Below are positions 27,431 through 39,871 of a DNA stretch of 64,000 nucleotides, piece by piece; the first letter of the stretch is position 1, and each line of letters begins with the position of its first letter. A model generated the notes under the pieces. That model ran no database searches and had not been told where the DNA came from. It worked only from the letters and a program-made list of their open reading frames with translations. The position numbers and the translations under genes were made by a program. The stretch comes from Orientallactaga sibirica (taxonomy: Eukaryota; Chordata; Mammalia; Rodentia; Dipodidae): NCBI GenBank assembly GCA_036365145.1, contig JAEOAD010000005.1:2418001-2482000 (forward strand), in the 5' to 3' direction.

Positions 27431-29984
27431 GAATTTATTTTTAAGAAATAAAACGTAAAGACGAAGTAAAGGAAATGCCCATGAGAGGAATCGTGATCGA
27501 ACCAAAACAAAGAGTACCCAGTAGGTCGAGGTTCTCATCTTTCTGTTGGTCAGAGTCCCTCAAGCCTGGTTGACCGGATGCCCAGGGTTCATTGCGCTCC
27601 TTGGATTTTGACTTCTAATAAATTAAAGTCTTCACAACTCAGCAAATTTCTGAAGAAAGAGGAGGAATCCTGGAATGGGAGAAGTCCACCAGCACCCTGC
27701 CCCAGGGGAGCCATGTCGTTGCCCTTTGGAGCTGCCGAACCCTCGGGAGCTTTATGGGAAGTGCTCGGACCAACTGTCTTCTGAAGGCCTCCCTCCTGTA
27801 AGGCTGCAGAGCTTCCCTCATGACTGCTCCAGGGAAAGCACGGGGTAATCGGTCTCAGTGATCTCCTCTGGAGAATAAATGAGCCCTGGGAAATCCCAAT
27901 TAATGCCCACATCCATCGCTCTAAGCTTGTTCTTGCCGGGCTGGCTGGGGACTTCCTGTTCATCTGATTTGGGGAGCACCATCCTCTTCAGCTGCTTAGG
28001 AGTGACGGGGGCGAAGGACAAATGACTTTGATCATGTCTGTGCGCCGGGACGATGTGCTTCCACAGAGGAGAAGGAAGGAAAGTTCTCTCTAGGCCGAGA
28101 AAGGTGTTCCTCAGTGCCGCATTCACACACGCTAAGGGAGCACCTGCCCTTCAGGTGTTTCCAGATTTGGAGCAAAGCACTGACGCCAGTCCCGGGCCCT
28201 GAGCACTCACCGGGTGACAGACCAGTGGCATGCCGTGCCTCCCGCAGGCCTTGAAAGGACATGGTTCTTTTCCTTCCTGGTAATAATTACCTCTGGCGGG
28301 AAATTCCATTTGCTCTCACCACTTGACCTGTCCTTGTGCAAAACAGAGTTATAAGCACACAGAGTACTATTCTGGTGACAATACTTTCATTTGGCAGGAC
28401 CTTCTTTTGTTTAAATTAAATTAGCCTGCAATTAGTAATTACACTGTTGGTCAAATAGAAGGTCAGGCCAAATGAAACCCCAGAAAGAACAATGGTCTGG
28501 ACATGGAAAGTCTGGAGAGATCCGTTCGTCATGGGGAATTATGGGCGATGGTCAATCTGCTGGCCTCGTCCTGGGCTTGCTGTCCTCACAGACAATCTTT
28601 GTGCTGGCACAGCTTCTTTCTGGTAATAAGTTACCTTAACAGAAATGTAATTAGTTGCAGGAATTCATTAGCTTCAGTCGGTGCTTCACCGGCACATCTT
28701 CCTTGCTGGGGCAGAGCTCGTTAATGGGGACTGATGTTCTGAACCTCACAGAACAACAGTGAAGGACACGGGCTAATCGGAAGTCCTGGCGTGGCGTCCT
28801 TACTCAGCACACCGAGTGACTGAGAAATGAATCCACGACACAGGCAGAAAAGCCAAAGTGCAGTGTCTTGACAACACGGTGTTGAAGGCTGCCAACGCGT
28901 TTGCAAGCATTACTCCTCCATGTTGCTTCTTTGCTCGACTCTTTCAGAGACTAGACCAGGCACCGGATGGTGAGTCCTGGACGAGGCTGTCTTCCTTTGG
29001 TTTTCTTCTAAATTATAAGGACTTTTCAATTGGCACTTCTGGAAGCTTTTTGGTTGTTAGTTCAGAGCTCCCCAATTCTGTCTCCGGAATGAGCCACTTT
29101 CTGAGATGATGACGGTCTCCTCCCACAGCTGCAACCAAGGGCTCTGCTTGCAGCGCGGGAACCTCCCTGTATGCCTCGCCTCTCCCTCCCACGAACCTCC
29201 ACGGTTCCATCAGGACGTCATGCTCAGAGACCCTGTGCCACACTCCTCGTAGCAAAGCTCCTAAGTATGATAGATAGGATCCAAGGAACTCTGTCCCCGA
29301 CCAGCTGTTGTGTACAGCTGTTGGCCAAATGCCCTGGGTAACTCGCCTGAACTTCTCCATATGTCCGTGCTGTGAAAGGAGAAGTCACTTGGGCAGGAAA
29401 GGGGCCCGTGAGGACGGAACAGTACCCGGGGCTTTCCTCTTTAGATTCTCAATGTCCTTTGTCAACTGAAGGAAGACGTTTATTTCCAACAGCCCTGGCG
29501 CGCTGACTACGAAGGAGAACAGGAAGGGCAGCAGCGTTACGAAGACCCATGTGCAGCGCCCACTCGGGCCTCCAGCTCTTCCCTCTGCGTTCCCAAGACA
29601 GTGGGCACCAGGCACGCCCTCGGAGGGTGCATGTTGAGTGGGTTTGAGGACTCCTTTTGTGTTGTATGTCTCTTCCTCTAAAAGGAACCAGTCAGGTCAA
29701 CTGAGCATGTTTATTTCACCTGCATGCTGCTCTTGTGTAAGCGACACTCACCTTATTGGTTTGTTGTGTCCCGACTCTGATCACACTGATGGTACTTACT
29801 TTAAAATCACATCACTTGGATAAAGCCAAAGAGAAGCAGTGTGCAAGTGGCAGTGCTGAGGCACTGCAAAGGCTTAGCACATAAGCCTTAACTGAAAGTG
29901 GCTCGGTCACTTTCTTCTTTGTTTCTGGGTTAACAGGCTTGTTTCTCTGTTTTTCTCTAGAGAAAGTTTCTTTAAAAAAAACTG
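27431..29984. other. CTNND2 intron, unique with possible regulatory sequence
   Basis: No transposon was recognised. The minus strand at 27818-28150 holds an open frame of about 110 codons without a recognised family. The part at 28275-28720 has a cluster of TAAT/ATTA cores in an otherwise mixed-composition background. No splice-phase-compatible CTNND2 exon was identified. Confidence 0.45.
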
Positions 29985-30221
29985 AATAATTTTTTAAATT
30001 ATTAATTTGCAAGCAAAGAGAGTGAGAGAGAGAGAGAGAGAGAGAGATAAAAGAGAGACAGACAGAGAATGGGTGCATCAGGGCCTCTGTCTGCTGCAAA
30101 GAAACTCCAGATGCCTGCACCACTTTGTGCATCTGGTTTTATGTTGGTACTAGGGATTCGAACCCTGGTCTTTAGGCTTTACAGGCAAACACCTTAACCA
30201 CTGAGCCATCTCTCCAGCCTC
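29985..30221 (-). mobile_element. tRNA-like SINE flanked by inverted repeats
   Basis: In reverse orientation: A/T-rich tail, (GA)n, 'gtgcatctggttttatgttg', and the head 'tgagccatctctccagcctc'. The sequences just outside, 29961-29973 and 30222-30234, are 13-bp perfect reverse complements of each other. Confidence 0.87.
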
Positions 30222-30484
30222 AAAGAAACTTTCTATGAAGTATAGTATAATTGGAAGTCAGCAGGAAGAAAAGTTATATTTTTAATATCAAGAAGTTATG
30301 AAGAATTTTAAGAATGAACCATCTCATTTATCTATGAGGGAGTTACCATACTGTAAACCAATGCTTAATAGTAATAAATATTAACCATTATGTAATACTA
30401 GTTGGAAATCAACTAGATTTATGCATTGAGCTTTTCATCTTCAGAATGAAGTAATTTGTTTATCAATGGAAAGATCTGGATCTT

Positions 30485-30639
30485 TTTTTTTTTTTTTTTT
30501 TTCGAGGTAGGGTTTCACTCTAGTCCAGGCTGACCTGGAATTCACTCTGTATTCTCAGGGTGGCCTTGAACTCACAGCGATCCTCCTACCTCTGCCTCCC
30601 GAGTGCTGGGATTAAAGGCGTGCGCCACCACGCCCATCT
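30485..30639 (-). mobile_element. B1-like SINE
   Basis: It starts with an 18-20 nt T-run (poly-A in reverse), then 'gaggtagggtttcactctag' and ends at 'gcgccaccacgcccatct'. A 14-bp target-site duplication AAGATCTGGATCTT lies at 30471-30484 and 30640-30653. Confidence 0.95.
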
Positions 30640-30689
30640 AAGATCTGGATCTTGATACACTGTTAAGAAGAATGGTTTTTGGGAGGAGT

Positions 30690-30825
30690 TGGGAGACAGG
30701 ATCTTACTCTATAGTTCAGTGTGGCCTGGAACAATTGACATAGCCCACGCTCGCCTTTAACTTGCAATCCCCCGTGTCTACCTACAAAGTGCTAGAATTA
30801 CAGGGACACAGCATCATGTCCAGGA
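30690..30825 (-). repeat. Old B1-like SINE fragment
   Basis: 'gggagacaggatcttactct' to 'agaattacagggacacagca' resembles a diverged B1 in reverse orientation. Confidence 0.45.
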
Positions 30826-30839
30826 AGGAAGAATTCACA

Positions 30840-32428
30840 CTGAAAAGACAAATCTCATATGTGTTTATCCTGTAAGAAGAAGCCAAAAATTAGAACCAAA
30901 TTAAAAATCTTTTTAAAAAATTACAGCAAGCTTAGTTCCTGTAAGATGGACAAGCACAGTGCAGTGTTTGCTTTTCAATCGTGATGGTGACATCACTGCA
31001 CTACCTTCTTTTCTAACTAAGGGAAGCAATGCCATGTTTGGGAAGAAATGATCCCCATTACTATTTCATGAAACATAAATGCCAGGAAGAACTTTCATGA
31101 AACATAAATGCCAGGGAGAACTTTCCATAATTACAGCTAGTCCCCTTGTGAACAAAAGCATCTTCTGAAATAATTGGAAAATAGTTTTCAGAATTTTCTT
31201 GACAGGCGTTGCAGAGAAAGAATGTTAGTAAGAGGGAGTTGATCATGCATGGAAATATATTTTTTTAAACAGAGTATTGTCTTCCTAGGTGTCTATTAGA
31301 GAAAATATCCACCTGTGAATTCCAGGGCTGCCTGGCATAGCTGGATGAATTAGGCTATTATAGCTTCATGACATCATATAAGGTTTTCAGCTGCAAAGAC
31401 CGTGGGTACTGTTTGCTTCCAGCATAGTTATAGCACCCGCACTTTGGCCTGGCACCTGGGAGGGTTCAGAGACTATTTGCAGAAACAGGGTTTTAGTTTA
31501 GTTTACTTACGCTTCTTATTTGGATTTCATGAAGCAACGTTCTTCTAAAGTGGACTTTGTGAGGTTGGTCTATAGAGAATGAAATGTCTGGCAGAGGTCA
31601 GGATTACGAGTGACCCGTGAGAATGCACCACTGGCTCACTGATTGTAGGAGTGTCACTGGCGGCTGTGCGCTCACATCCATCACCGTGTCTGCCTTCACG
31701 TCCAGGCTTCATTTCCTATATGTGCTCCAGCCAGTGAGCCGAGAGCTTAGCAGCAGGGATAAGGCAAACTTGTTGCTGGCAGATATGAGTGCCTGTGAAG
31801 GATCACTGTGTTCAAGAACTCCCGGGCAGTCTTGCTAAATCCTGATAGAGTCGAAGACAACCCACCACATATTTACCATCCTTTCCTCTTTCCATCCCTT
31901 CTCTTCTTCACTTTGGGTCAAACAGGAAAACTGTTTCCATGTCTTTTCTAACCCCCATGTCCCTCTCTCTTTTTCTCAGAGGCATCACCCTAAGTAAACA
32001 TCGTGTATAGATTGTGAATTTCCTGTAGGCATCTCCTCCTCTGCAGATGGGGACTAAGGCAGCAATACCTACCCTCACTGTGAGTAAACTCACCTGCACT
32101 GGGGGGGGGGTGGCCCTTGTACCTGTTGTAAATGGCAGAATTAGGAACCTAGTTGTCTCATCTTGCAATGTGAACATGAGCTAGCTGTATGACTGGGAGA
32201 GGTCACATTTTGTGCATCAGCTTCAGGATAAAACAGAATGGGATGAGAATTCTTGTATTGTACTGCCACTATGCTAACCCTCAGCTCTCCAGGGGTATCT
32301 CCTGAAGTTCCATCTCTTCTGGAGTTAAGAAAATGAGTGTGTCAGACTGCACATAGAGCATTTTTCAGGGTATGTTTATGATTACTTCCACTTGGGAACA
32401 GATTAATAGCTAATGTTAGCTCTTTTTT

Positions 32429-32468
<40 letters not shown>

Positions 32469-32990
32469 ACAAATCTTCACACTGGTTAACATAATCTTGC
32501 CATATAATTTAAAAAAATTTATTAAAAATTATTTCCCAGTATTTTAGTCTTCTAAGTAAGGTTAAAGATTAGAAGATGTATTTGTACAAGTGGTGAAAAA
32601 CATTGCAGTGAAAACTCAACAGCTTCTACCCAAGTAAATGAACAAGCTAAAGAAAACAAATAAACCGATATGGAAATTTCTCCACAAAGAAGGAACCACA
32701 TTGCCAGCTCTTGGCCACACTATACCACTCCCACTGGCCACGGTCAGCTATAGCAGCCAGCAATGTGCTTCATGGGTGGACAATGCAATAGCCAGGTTCT
32801 ACAGTGCAATGGAGGCTGGATGAGGCATACATGAAGAGCAGGTAGCAGCAGAGCCAGGCTTGGAGAGGGAAGCCAGAGTGGGTCTTGGAAGCCTACAGCT
32901 GAGTCAGGAGATATTTTTTCAGAGACGTAAACCAAAAATCCATGGGATAGGAAAAGGAGCTGAGATTCAGGCAAAAAGGTATAGGTGATT
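30840..32990. other. CTNND2 intron with minor repeats
   Basis: It contains a 29-bp tandem duplication with units starting near 31064 and 31093, a poly-G run at 32101-32110 and an (AT)n tract at 32433-32467. Nothing else recognised. Confidence 0.5.
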
Positions 32991-34532
32991 TATTCAATGA
33001 CATTATGACAATACTTTACCAAAACTAGAGAAAGAAAGGAATATCCAAACCAAGATACATTCAGAAACTCAAACAGAAGCGATTAAAGATAAACTTCTCT
33101 ACAACATATCATAGTCACGATGTCAAAAATACAAAGCATACCAAGCATATGAAAAGGCAGAAACAACAGAATAACATAAGATCTGTCAGCATCCCCAAAA
33201 GTCAGGAAAACATGCAATGATACATTTCAAGCCCTGAAAGTAAATAACTGTCAACCAAGATGGCTATTCCCGGGAAAGTTATCTCTTAAGATTGGAAGAG
33301 AAATAAGAACATTTTAAACAAAGCACAAATTAAGGCAATTCAGGATAAGCAAGCCAGCATTACAGAAAATTCTTAAAGGAATCCTATATATAGGAGAAGA
33401 AAGACAGTCTCCTCCATTAGGATGCAGCAGAGGAACTCTCATTCCATGGAAAAAGGAACATATGAAGCAATCAGTCATACACACCCTACCGAAGAATCAG
33501 GAAAACCCTGATACTAACCGGGGAGGAGAGAGAGAAATATCATAGTGTAAGCAACCAGGAGCACCAACAAAGAAAGCCACAGGCAACCGCAGTGCCTTCT
33601 CCTAGCAACCCAAGGAATACAGCCTCTCCTCAGCACTCAAAAGACACAGACCAACACTGGATGTGAAAACAAGGTCCAACTATCTGTTGTCAAGAAACAC
33701 ACCGAGCTAGCAGAGATGACCAAACACTGGGAGTCAAAGGATGCAGGTCAACCCACCAGACACACAGAAGCTGTAAATAGGCAGGGATGGTTGTGCTCAC
33801 GTTTGAGAAAGCAGACTTCAAACCAAAATAAGTCAGAACAGACGAAGAAGGCAGCTACGTGTTAATAAAGAAATGATTCATTAATAAGGTATGATAATAG
33901 TAAATATCTACGGATCAAGTGATGGGGTTTCCAACTTCATAAAACAAATACTAAAAGGCATTAAAGATCAGGTAGGTCATGATATAATGAAACTGGGAGA
34001 CTTCAATATCCCACTCTCATCTTTATACAGGTCTTCCAAAATAAGCAAAAAAATTTGCATAACTAACTTATACTATAGGTCTATTATATTTATCAGCTAC
34101 AGAATATTCGATTCCATGGATAGAAAATATACATTCAGCTCAGTGGCACATAAACCCTCTAAATTACATAGCATTATAAGCCACAAAACAAGCTTTAACA
34201 AATACAAAAATGGAACTAGTCCCTTATATTTTATTGGCTCAATCTGGAATAAAACTAGAAATCGACAGAAAGAGAAACTTCAAGAACTATACAAAAATTT
34301 GGAGACTGAGTGACATACATTTGAACCAACAGTAAAAGTATGTTAAAGAAACCAGGGAAGAAGTCAAAAGATTCCTAGTAGAAGAACAACTCCAGTACTT
34401 CTCAAAATACTCAACAAAATCAAAAGGGAACACTACCAGACTTGTTCTATAAAGCCAGCCTTACCTGCATACCAAAATGGAAAAAGATCCAAGCAAAAAG
34501 AATGCTATAGGCTATCTTCCTTTATGATCATA

Positions 34533-34977
34533 TGTTGGGCCCTGCCTGGTGTGAGGCCTAGAGGTTCTGAGCCCAGCCAGAGTTTACCTGTACTTGGCTC
34601 CTGGTGAGGCCTAGTCGAACTTCTGGAGCCTGAGTAGAGTTTCACAACCTGTCCTTGGAGTGACTCAGCACCTAAGCTGAAACTGCCTCCGCCCAGCTGC
34701 TGCTGACGTGGTGAAATAATATTGGCCCTTATACTTTTCTCTCATCCTCTCTTCCCACCCTCTTCCTCAAAATATATAAATACCTCCCCATGACAATAAA
34801 GGAGAGATTTCCACCAGACGGACTTCCGGCTCAATGTGGTTTTCTTTTTCCCGGTGGCTTGGGGAGGTTTTTTGAGTTGCCGACACCTGCCTTCCTGCTC
34901 AGCCTTGAGAGAAGCGGCTGGCCCGGCTCTCTCTCTCTTCTGCTCTATCTGCCGGTGGTGAAGGAAAAGAACCGGCA
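34533..34977 (+). mobile_element. Endogenous retrovirus LTR (ERVK-type)
   Basis: The 445-bp element starts TGTTGGGCCC and ends GGCA. It contains a TATA-like AATATATAAATA at 34771-34782 and a polyadenylation signal AATAAA at 34795-34800, in the order U3-R-U5. A lysine primer-binding site follows immediately. No gag, pol or env sequence follows; the host L1 resumes within about 40 bp. It is an old truncated copy without coding capacity. Confidence 0.8.
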
Positions 34978-34979
34978 AC

Positions 34980-34997
34980 GGGTGCCCAACGTGGGGC
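34980..34997 (+). other. Retroviral primer-binding site (tRNA-Lys1,2 type)
   Basis: GGGTGCCCAACGTGGGGC matches 16 of 18 bases of the known lysine-1,2 primer-binding site. It lies two bases after the LTR terminal CA. Confidence 0.75.
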
Positions 34998-35670
34998 ACA
35001 ACAACCATAGGTAAAAAATTTTTCATAATACATTTTCAAACTGAATTCAAGAAAAGCATATGAAAACCTGGTATTATGAACAAGCTTGTTTTATCCCATG
35101 GATGCAATATTGGTTCACCATACCCAAATCAATAAGTATAATATTCCATATAGCTGACCTTAAGGACTGAAATAATATGATCATCTTAGTAATGGTAGAA
35201 AAGTTATGTGACAGGTTTCAGTATCCCTTCATGATAAACATTCTGAAAAAAAAACCAAGGGATAGAAGGAACATATCTCAATATAATAAAGGTCATACAT
35301 GACAAACCTGTAGCCAACTTTATACTTAATAGGGAGACTTTGAAGTCTGTCTTCTAGAGCATGTATTGAGGCAAAGATGTTCATTCTGTCTACCTGTTTC
35401 CAATACAGTGCTCAGAGCCTTAGCTGGAGGGACAAGACATGAGATAAAAAGTGAAAAAATAAGGAAGAAATCAAATTAGTCTGCTTTCAGACAATATTCT
35501 TCTATATTTAAAAGAATGATCAGACCCTGCCAGAAAATTCATATACCTGAGACTTTCAGCAAACTGCAGAATACAAATTCAACATATGAAAATCAGCAGA
35601 TTTTCAATGTGTCAATAATGAACTTTCTAAGAAAGAATTAAAAATCTCATTCACAATGGCTTCCAAATAT

Positions 35671-38600
35671 AGAGATGGCTAAGTTGGTAAGGTGCTTGAT
35701 CCCTAGAACCTATGTTTTAAAAAAGCAGGGGGTGGTGATTTATAATCCCAACACAGTGATGGTGACTTATAATCCCAACAACAATGATTGAAGGTGACTT
35801 ATAATCCCAACAACAGTGATTGATGGTGATTTACAATCCCAACAACAGTGACTGATGGTGATTTATAATCCCAACAACAATGAGTGACAGTGATGATGGT
35901 GATTTATAATCCAGTGATTGATGTTGATTTATAACAGTGACTGATGTTGATTTATAATCCCAACAACAGTGATTGATGTTGATTTATAATCCCAACAACA
36001 GTGATTGATGGTGATTTACAATCCCAACAACAGTGACTGATGGTGATTTACAATCCCAACAACAGTGATGGTGATTTATAATCCCAACAACAGTGACTGA
36101 TGGTGATTTATAATCCCAACAACAGTGACTGATGTTGATTTATAATCCCAACAACAGTGATTGATGTTGATTTACAATCCCAACAACAGTGACTGATGGT
36201 GATTTACAATCCCAACAACTGTGATTGATGTTGATTTACAATCCCAACAACAGTGATTGATGGTGATTTACAATCCCAACAACAGTGATTGATGGTGATT
36301 TATAATCCCAACAACAGTGATTGATGGTGATTTATAATCCCAACAACAGTGATTGATGGTGATTTATAATCCCAACAACAGTGATTGATGGTGATTTACA
36401 ATCCCAACAACAGTGATTGATGGTGATTTACAATCCCAACAGCAGTGACTGATGGTGATTTACAATCCCAACAACAGTGATTGATGGTGATTTACAATCT
36501 CAACAACTGTGATTGATGGTGATTTATAATCCCAACAACAGTGACTGATGGTGATTTACAATCCCAACAACAGTGACTGATGGTGATTTATAATCCCAAC
36601 AACAGTGACTGATGGTGATTTACAATCCCAACAACAGTGATTGATGTTGATTTATAATCCCAACAACAGTGACTGATGGTGATTTACAATCCCAACAACA
36701 GTGATTGATGGTGATTTACAATCCCAACAACAGTGATTGATGGTGATTTATAATCCCAACAACAGTGATGTTGATTTACAATCCCAACAACAGTGATTGA
36801 TGGTGATTTACAATCCCAACAACAGTGATTGATGGTGATTTACAATCCCAACAACAGTGATTGATGGTGATTTACAATCCCAACAACAGTGATTGATGGT
36901 GATTTACAATCCCAGCAACAGTGATTGATGGTGATTTACAATCCCAACAACAGTGATTGATGGTGATTTACAATCCCAACAGTGATTGAGTGATTATAAT
37001 TGATGATGTGATTTATAATCCCAACAACAGTGACTGATGGTGATTTATAATCCCAACAACAGTGATTGATGGTGATTTACAATCCCAACAACAGTGATTG
37101 ATGGTGATTTACAATCCCAACAACAGTGATTGATGGTGATTTGTAATCCCAACAACAGTGATTGATGTGATTTACAATGTGTGATGATTTACAATCCCAA
37201 CAACAGTGATTGATGGTGATTTACAATCCCAACAACAGTGACTGATGGTGATTTACAATCCCCAACAACTGAGTGATTGATGGTGATTTATAATCCCAAC
37301 AATGAGTGATTGATGGTGATTTGACAATCCCAACAACAGTGATTGATGGTGATTTACAATCCCCAACAGTGATTGATGGTGACAGTGATGATGGTGATTT
37401 ATAATCCCAACAATGACTGATGGTGATTTGATTGATGGTGATTTATAATCCCAACAACAGTGACTGATGGTGATTTGTAATCCCAACAACAGTGACTGAT
37501 GGTGATTTGTAATCCCAACAACAGTGACTGATGGTGATTTATAATCCCAACAACAGTGACTGATGGTGATTTACAATCCCAACAACAGTGATTGATCCCA
37601 ACAACAGTGATTGTTTTATAATCCCAACAACAGTGATTGATGGTGATTTACAATCCCAACAACAGTGATTGATGGTGATTTACAATCCCAACAACAGTGA
37701 TTGTGATTGATGATGGTGATTTATAATCCCAACACAGTGATTGATGGTGATTTGTAATCCCAACAACAGTGATTGATGGTGATTTATAACAGTGATTGAT
37801 GGTGATTTACAATCCCAACAACAGTGATTGATGGTGATTTATAATGGTGATTTGATTTATAATCCCAACAACAGTGATTGATGGTGATTTATAATAGTGA
37901 TTGATGGTGATTTATAATCCCAACAACAGTGATTGATGGTGAGTGATTGATGGTGATTTATAATCCCAACAACAGTGAATGATGGTGACTTATAATCCCA
38001 ACAACAGTGATTGATGGTGATTTATAATCCCAACAACAGTGATTGATGGTGATTTATAATAATCCCAATCCCAACCCAACAACAGTGACTGATGGTGTGA
38101 CTGATGGTGATTTATAATCCCAACAACAGTGACTGATGGTGATTTATAATCCCAACAATAGTGATTGATGGTGATTTATAATCCCAACAACAGTGATTGA
38201 TGGTGATTTATAATCCCAACAACAGTGATTGATGGTGATTTATAATCCCAACAACAGTGATTGATGGTGATTTACAATCCCAACAACAGTGATTGATGGT
38301 GATTTATAATCCCAACAACAGTGATTGATGGTGATTTATAATCCCAACAATAGTGATTGAGGGTCAACAACAGTGATTGATGTTGATTTACAATCCCAAC
38401 AACAACAACAATCCCAACAACAGTGACTGAGTGATGTTGATTTACAATCCCAACAACAGTGATTGATTTACAATCCCAACAACAGTGATTGATGGTGACT
38501 TCTAATCCCAACAACAGTGATGGTGATTTACAATCCCAACAACAGTGATTGATGGTGACTTATAATTCCAACAGTGGAGGCAGTAACAGGTGAAGCTCAC

Positions 38601-38778
38601 TGGTCAGCCTGTTTACTACCTTCTTAGTGAATTACAGGCCACTGAGAAACCCAGTCTCAAAGAAGGTGACTGGCACATGAAGTATGATACCAAAAGTTTT
38701 CCTTGGGCATGTGTTCATGCACACACACACACACATGCACACACGTGCATGTGTGCTTGTGTGTATATATTGGAATAA
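35671..38778 (+). mobile_element. B4-type SINE inflated by an internal minisatellite
   Basis: The head part is 35671-35730 ('agagatggctaagttggtaa', 'gatccctagaacctatg'). The tail part is 38572-38690: 'gtggaggcagtaacaggtga', 'gctcactggtcagcctg', 'gagaaacccagtctcaaaga', with a CA-rich end at 38720-38765. Together they form a normal B4 layout. Between them, where the 'ataatcccaacact' motif should occur once, is the 32-bp array. Confidence 0.75.
35731..38577 (+). repeat. 32-bp minisatellite array, about 89 units
   Basis: The core is GATTGATGGTGATTTATAAT followed by CCCAACAACAGT. Variants are tAtaat/tAcaat/tGtaat and gaTtgatgg/gaCtgatgg. Most units are 32 bp. Irregular shortened or fused units cluster at both ends (35731-35960 and 36960-38480), while 36000-36950 is the most regular. 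Confidence 0.97.
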
Positions 38779-39352
38779 ATGTACCCAACAAGCTCAAAGA
38801 CCCATATAATGAAAACTTTAAAACACTGGAGGAAATAAATTGAAGAAGACATTGGATAACAGAAAGACTTCTTGTGCATATAATTGGTAGCATTAATACT
38901 GTAGAACTGACTTCCTTACCACAGAGCAACCTACTAGCCAAATTATTGCAATCCCAAGCAGAAAGAACAGTGTTTAAGATATTATAATGCCCATCCTCAA
39001 ATTACATGAACAACTACACTGCAAAGCCCCGGTGACAATGGCAGTATAGTTCTAGCATAAAACACGTGTTGACCAACAGAGAGAAGAACAGAGCAGAATG
39101 AATATCATAGAGGATCCAGAACTAAACTCATACAGCTACAGCCACATAATTCCCAACACCAGTCTCTTATTAACCATGTGATGGAAAAAAGAGAGTGTTG
39201 TCAACACATGGTGCTAGGAAATCTGGATATTCAAATGTAGAAGAATGAAAAGAGATCTGTATCTTGTACACTGTGAAAAACTCAACTCCAAAGAGGTTGT
39301 GAAATGCTGGTAGTACTAGAGGAAAATACCCAAGATAGAGACATAGGCCAGG

Positions 39353-39512
39353 ACTTTATCTCTCTCTCTCTCCCTTTGAGGCAGGGTTTCATTCTAGTCC
39401 AAGCTGACCTGGAACTTGCACTGTAGCTCAGGTTGGACTCGAACTTCTGGCAATCCTCCCCCTCAGGCTCGTGAAAACTGGGATTAATGGCATGATCCAT
39501 CATTCTTGGTTT
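39353..39512 (-). mobile_element. B1-like SINE nested in L1
   Basis: 'gaggcagggtttcattctag', 'gctgacctggaacttgcact' and 'actgggattaatggcatgat' are reverse-orientation B1 landmarks. A (CT)n tract adjoins it at 39357-39372. Confidence 0.82.
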
Positions 39513-39812
39513 GCAAGAACTTTCTGAAAAGGACTCCATAAATAACTCTAAGGTTTGACAAATGGGATTAAATAAAAATTTAAAAGATTTTCCATAGCAC
39601 AGGAACAAGCAGCCTGAAGAGACAGCCTGTACCATGGGAGAAGAGAGTTGGCAGCTGTATTTTGGAAGATGGTAAATGCCTGGAGCAGATCAAAAACTGC
39701 ACACAGTAAGCACCAGAAAACCAACACCTTGCAATCCATAAACTGGCTGCTGAACTGAATAGTTCTCAAAGTAAGAGATACAAATTCCCAGTTAGTATTT
39801 CACCATCATTAA

Positions 39813-39871
39813 ATTTAATATATATATATTAATATATAATATATAATAATATATTATATATTAATATATAT
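39813..39871. repeat. (TA)n-rich tract
   Basis: Interrupted TA dinucleotides in the L1 3' part; self-complementary. Confidence 0.95.

Noticed and set aside
33891..34313. 140-codon frame resembling an endonuclease protein
   Set aside because: It is the decayed L1 ORF2 endonuclease portion; the surrounding L1 has many stops and insertions, so it is not a separate gene.
34742..35026. 94-codon minus-strand frame
   Set aside because: It lies antisense to a retroviral LTR and primer-binding site; no domain is recognised.
35731..38577. Possible CRISPR-like or regulatory direct repeats
   Set aside because: The units are directly contiguous with no unique spacers, in a mammalian intron, and are flanked by SINE halves.
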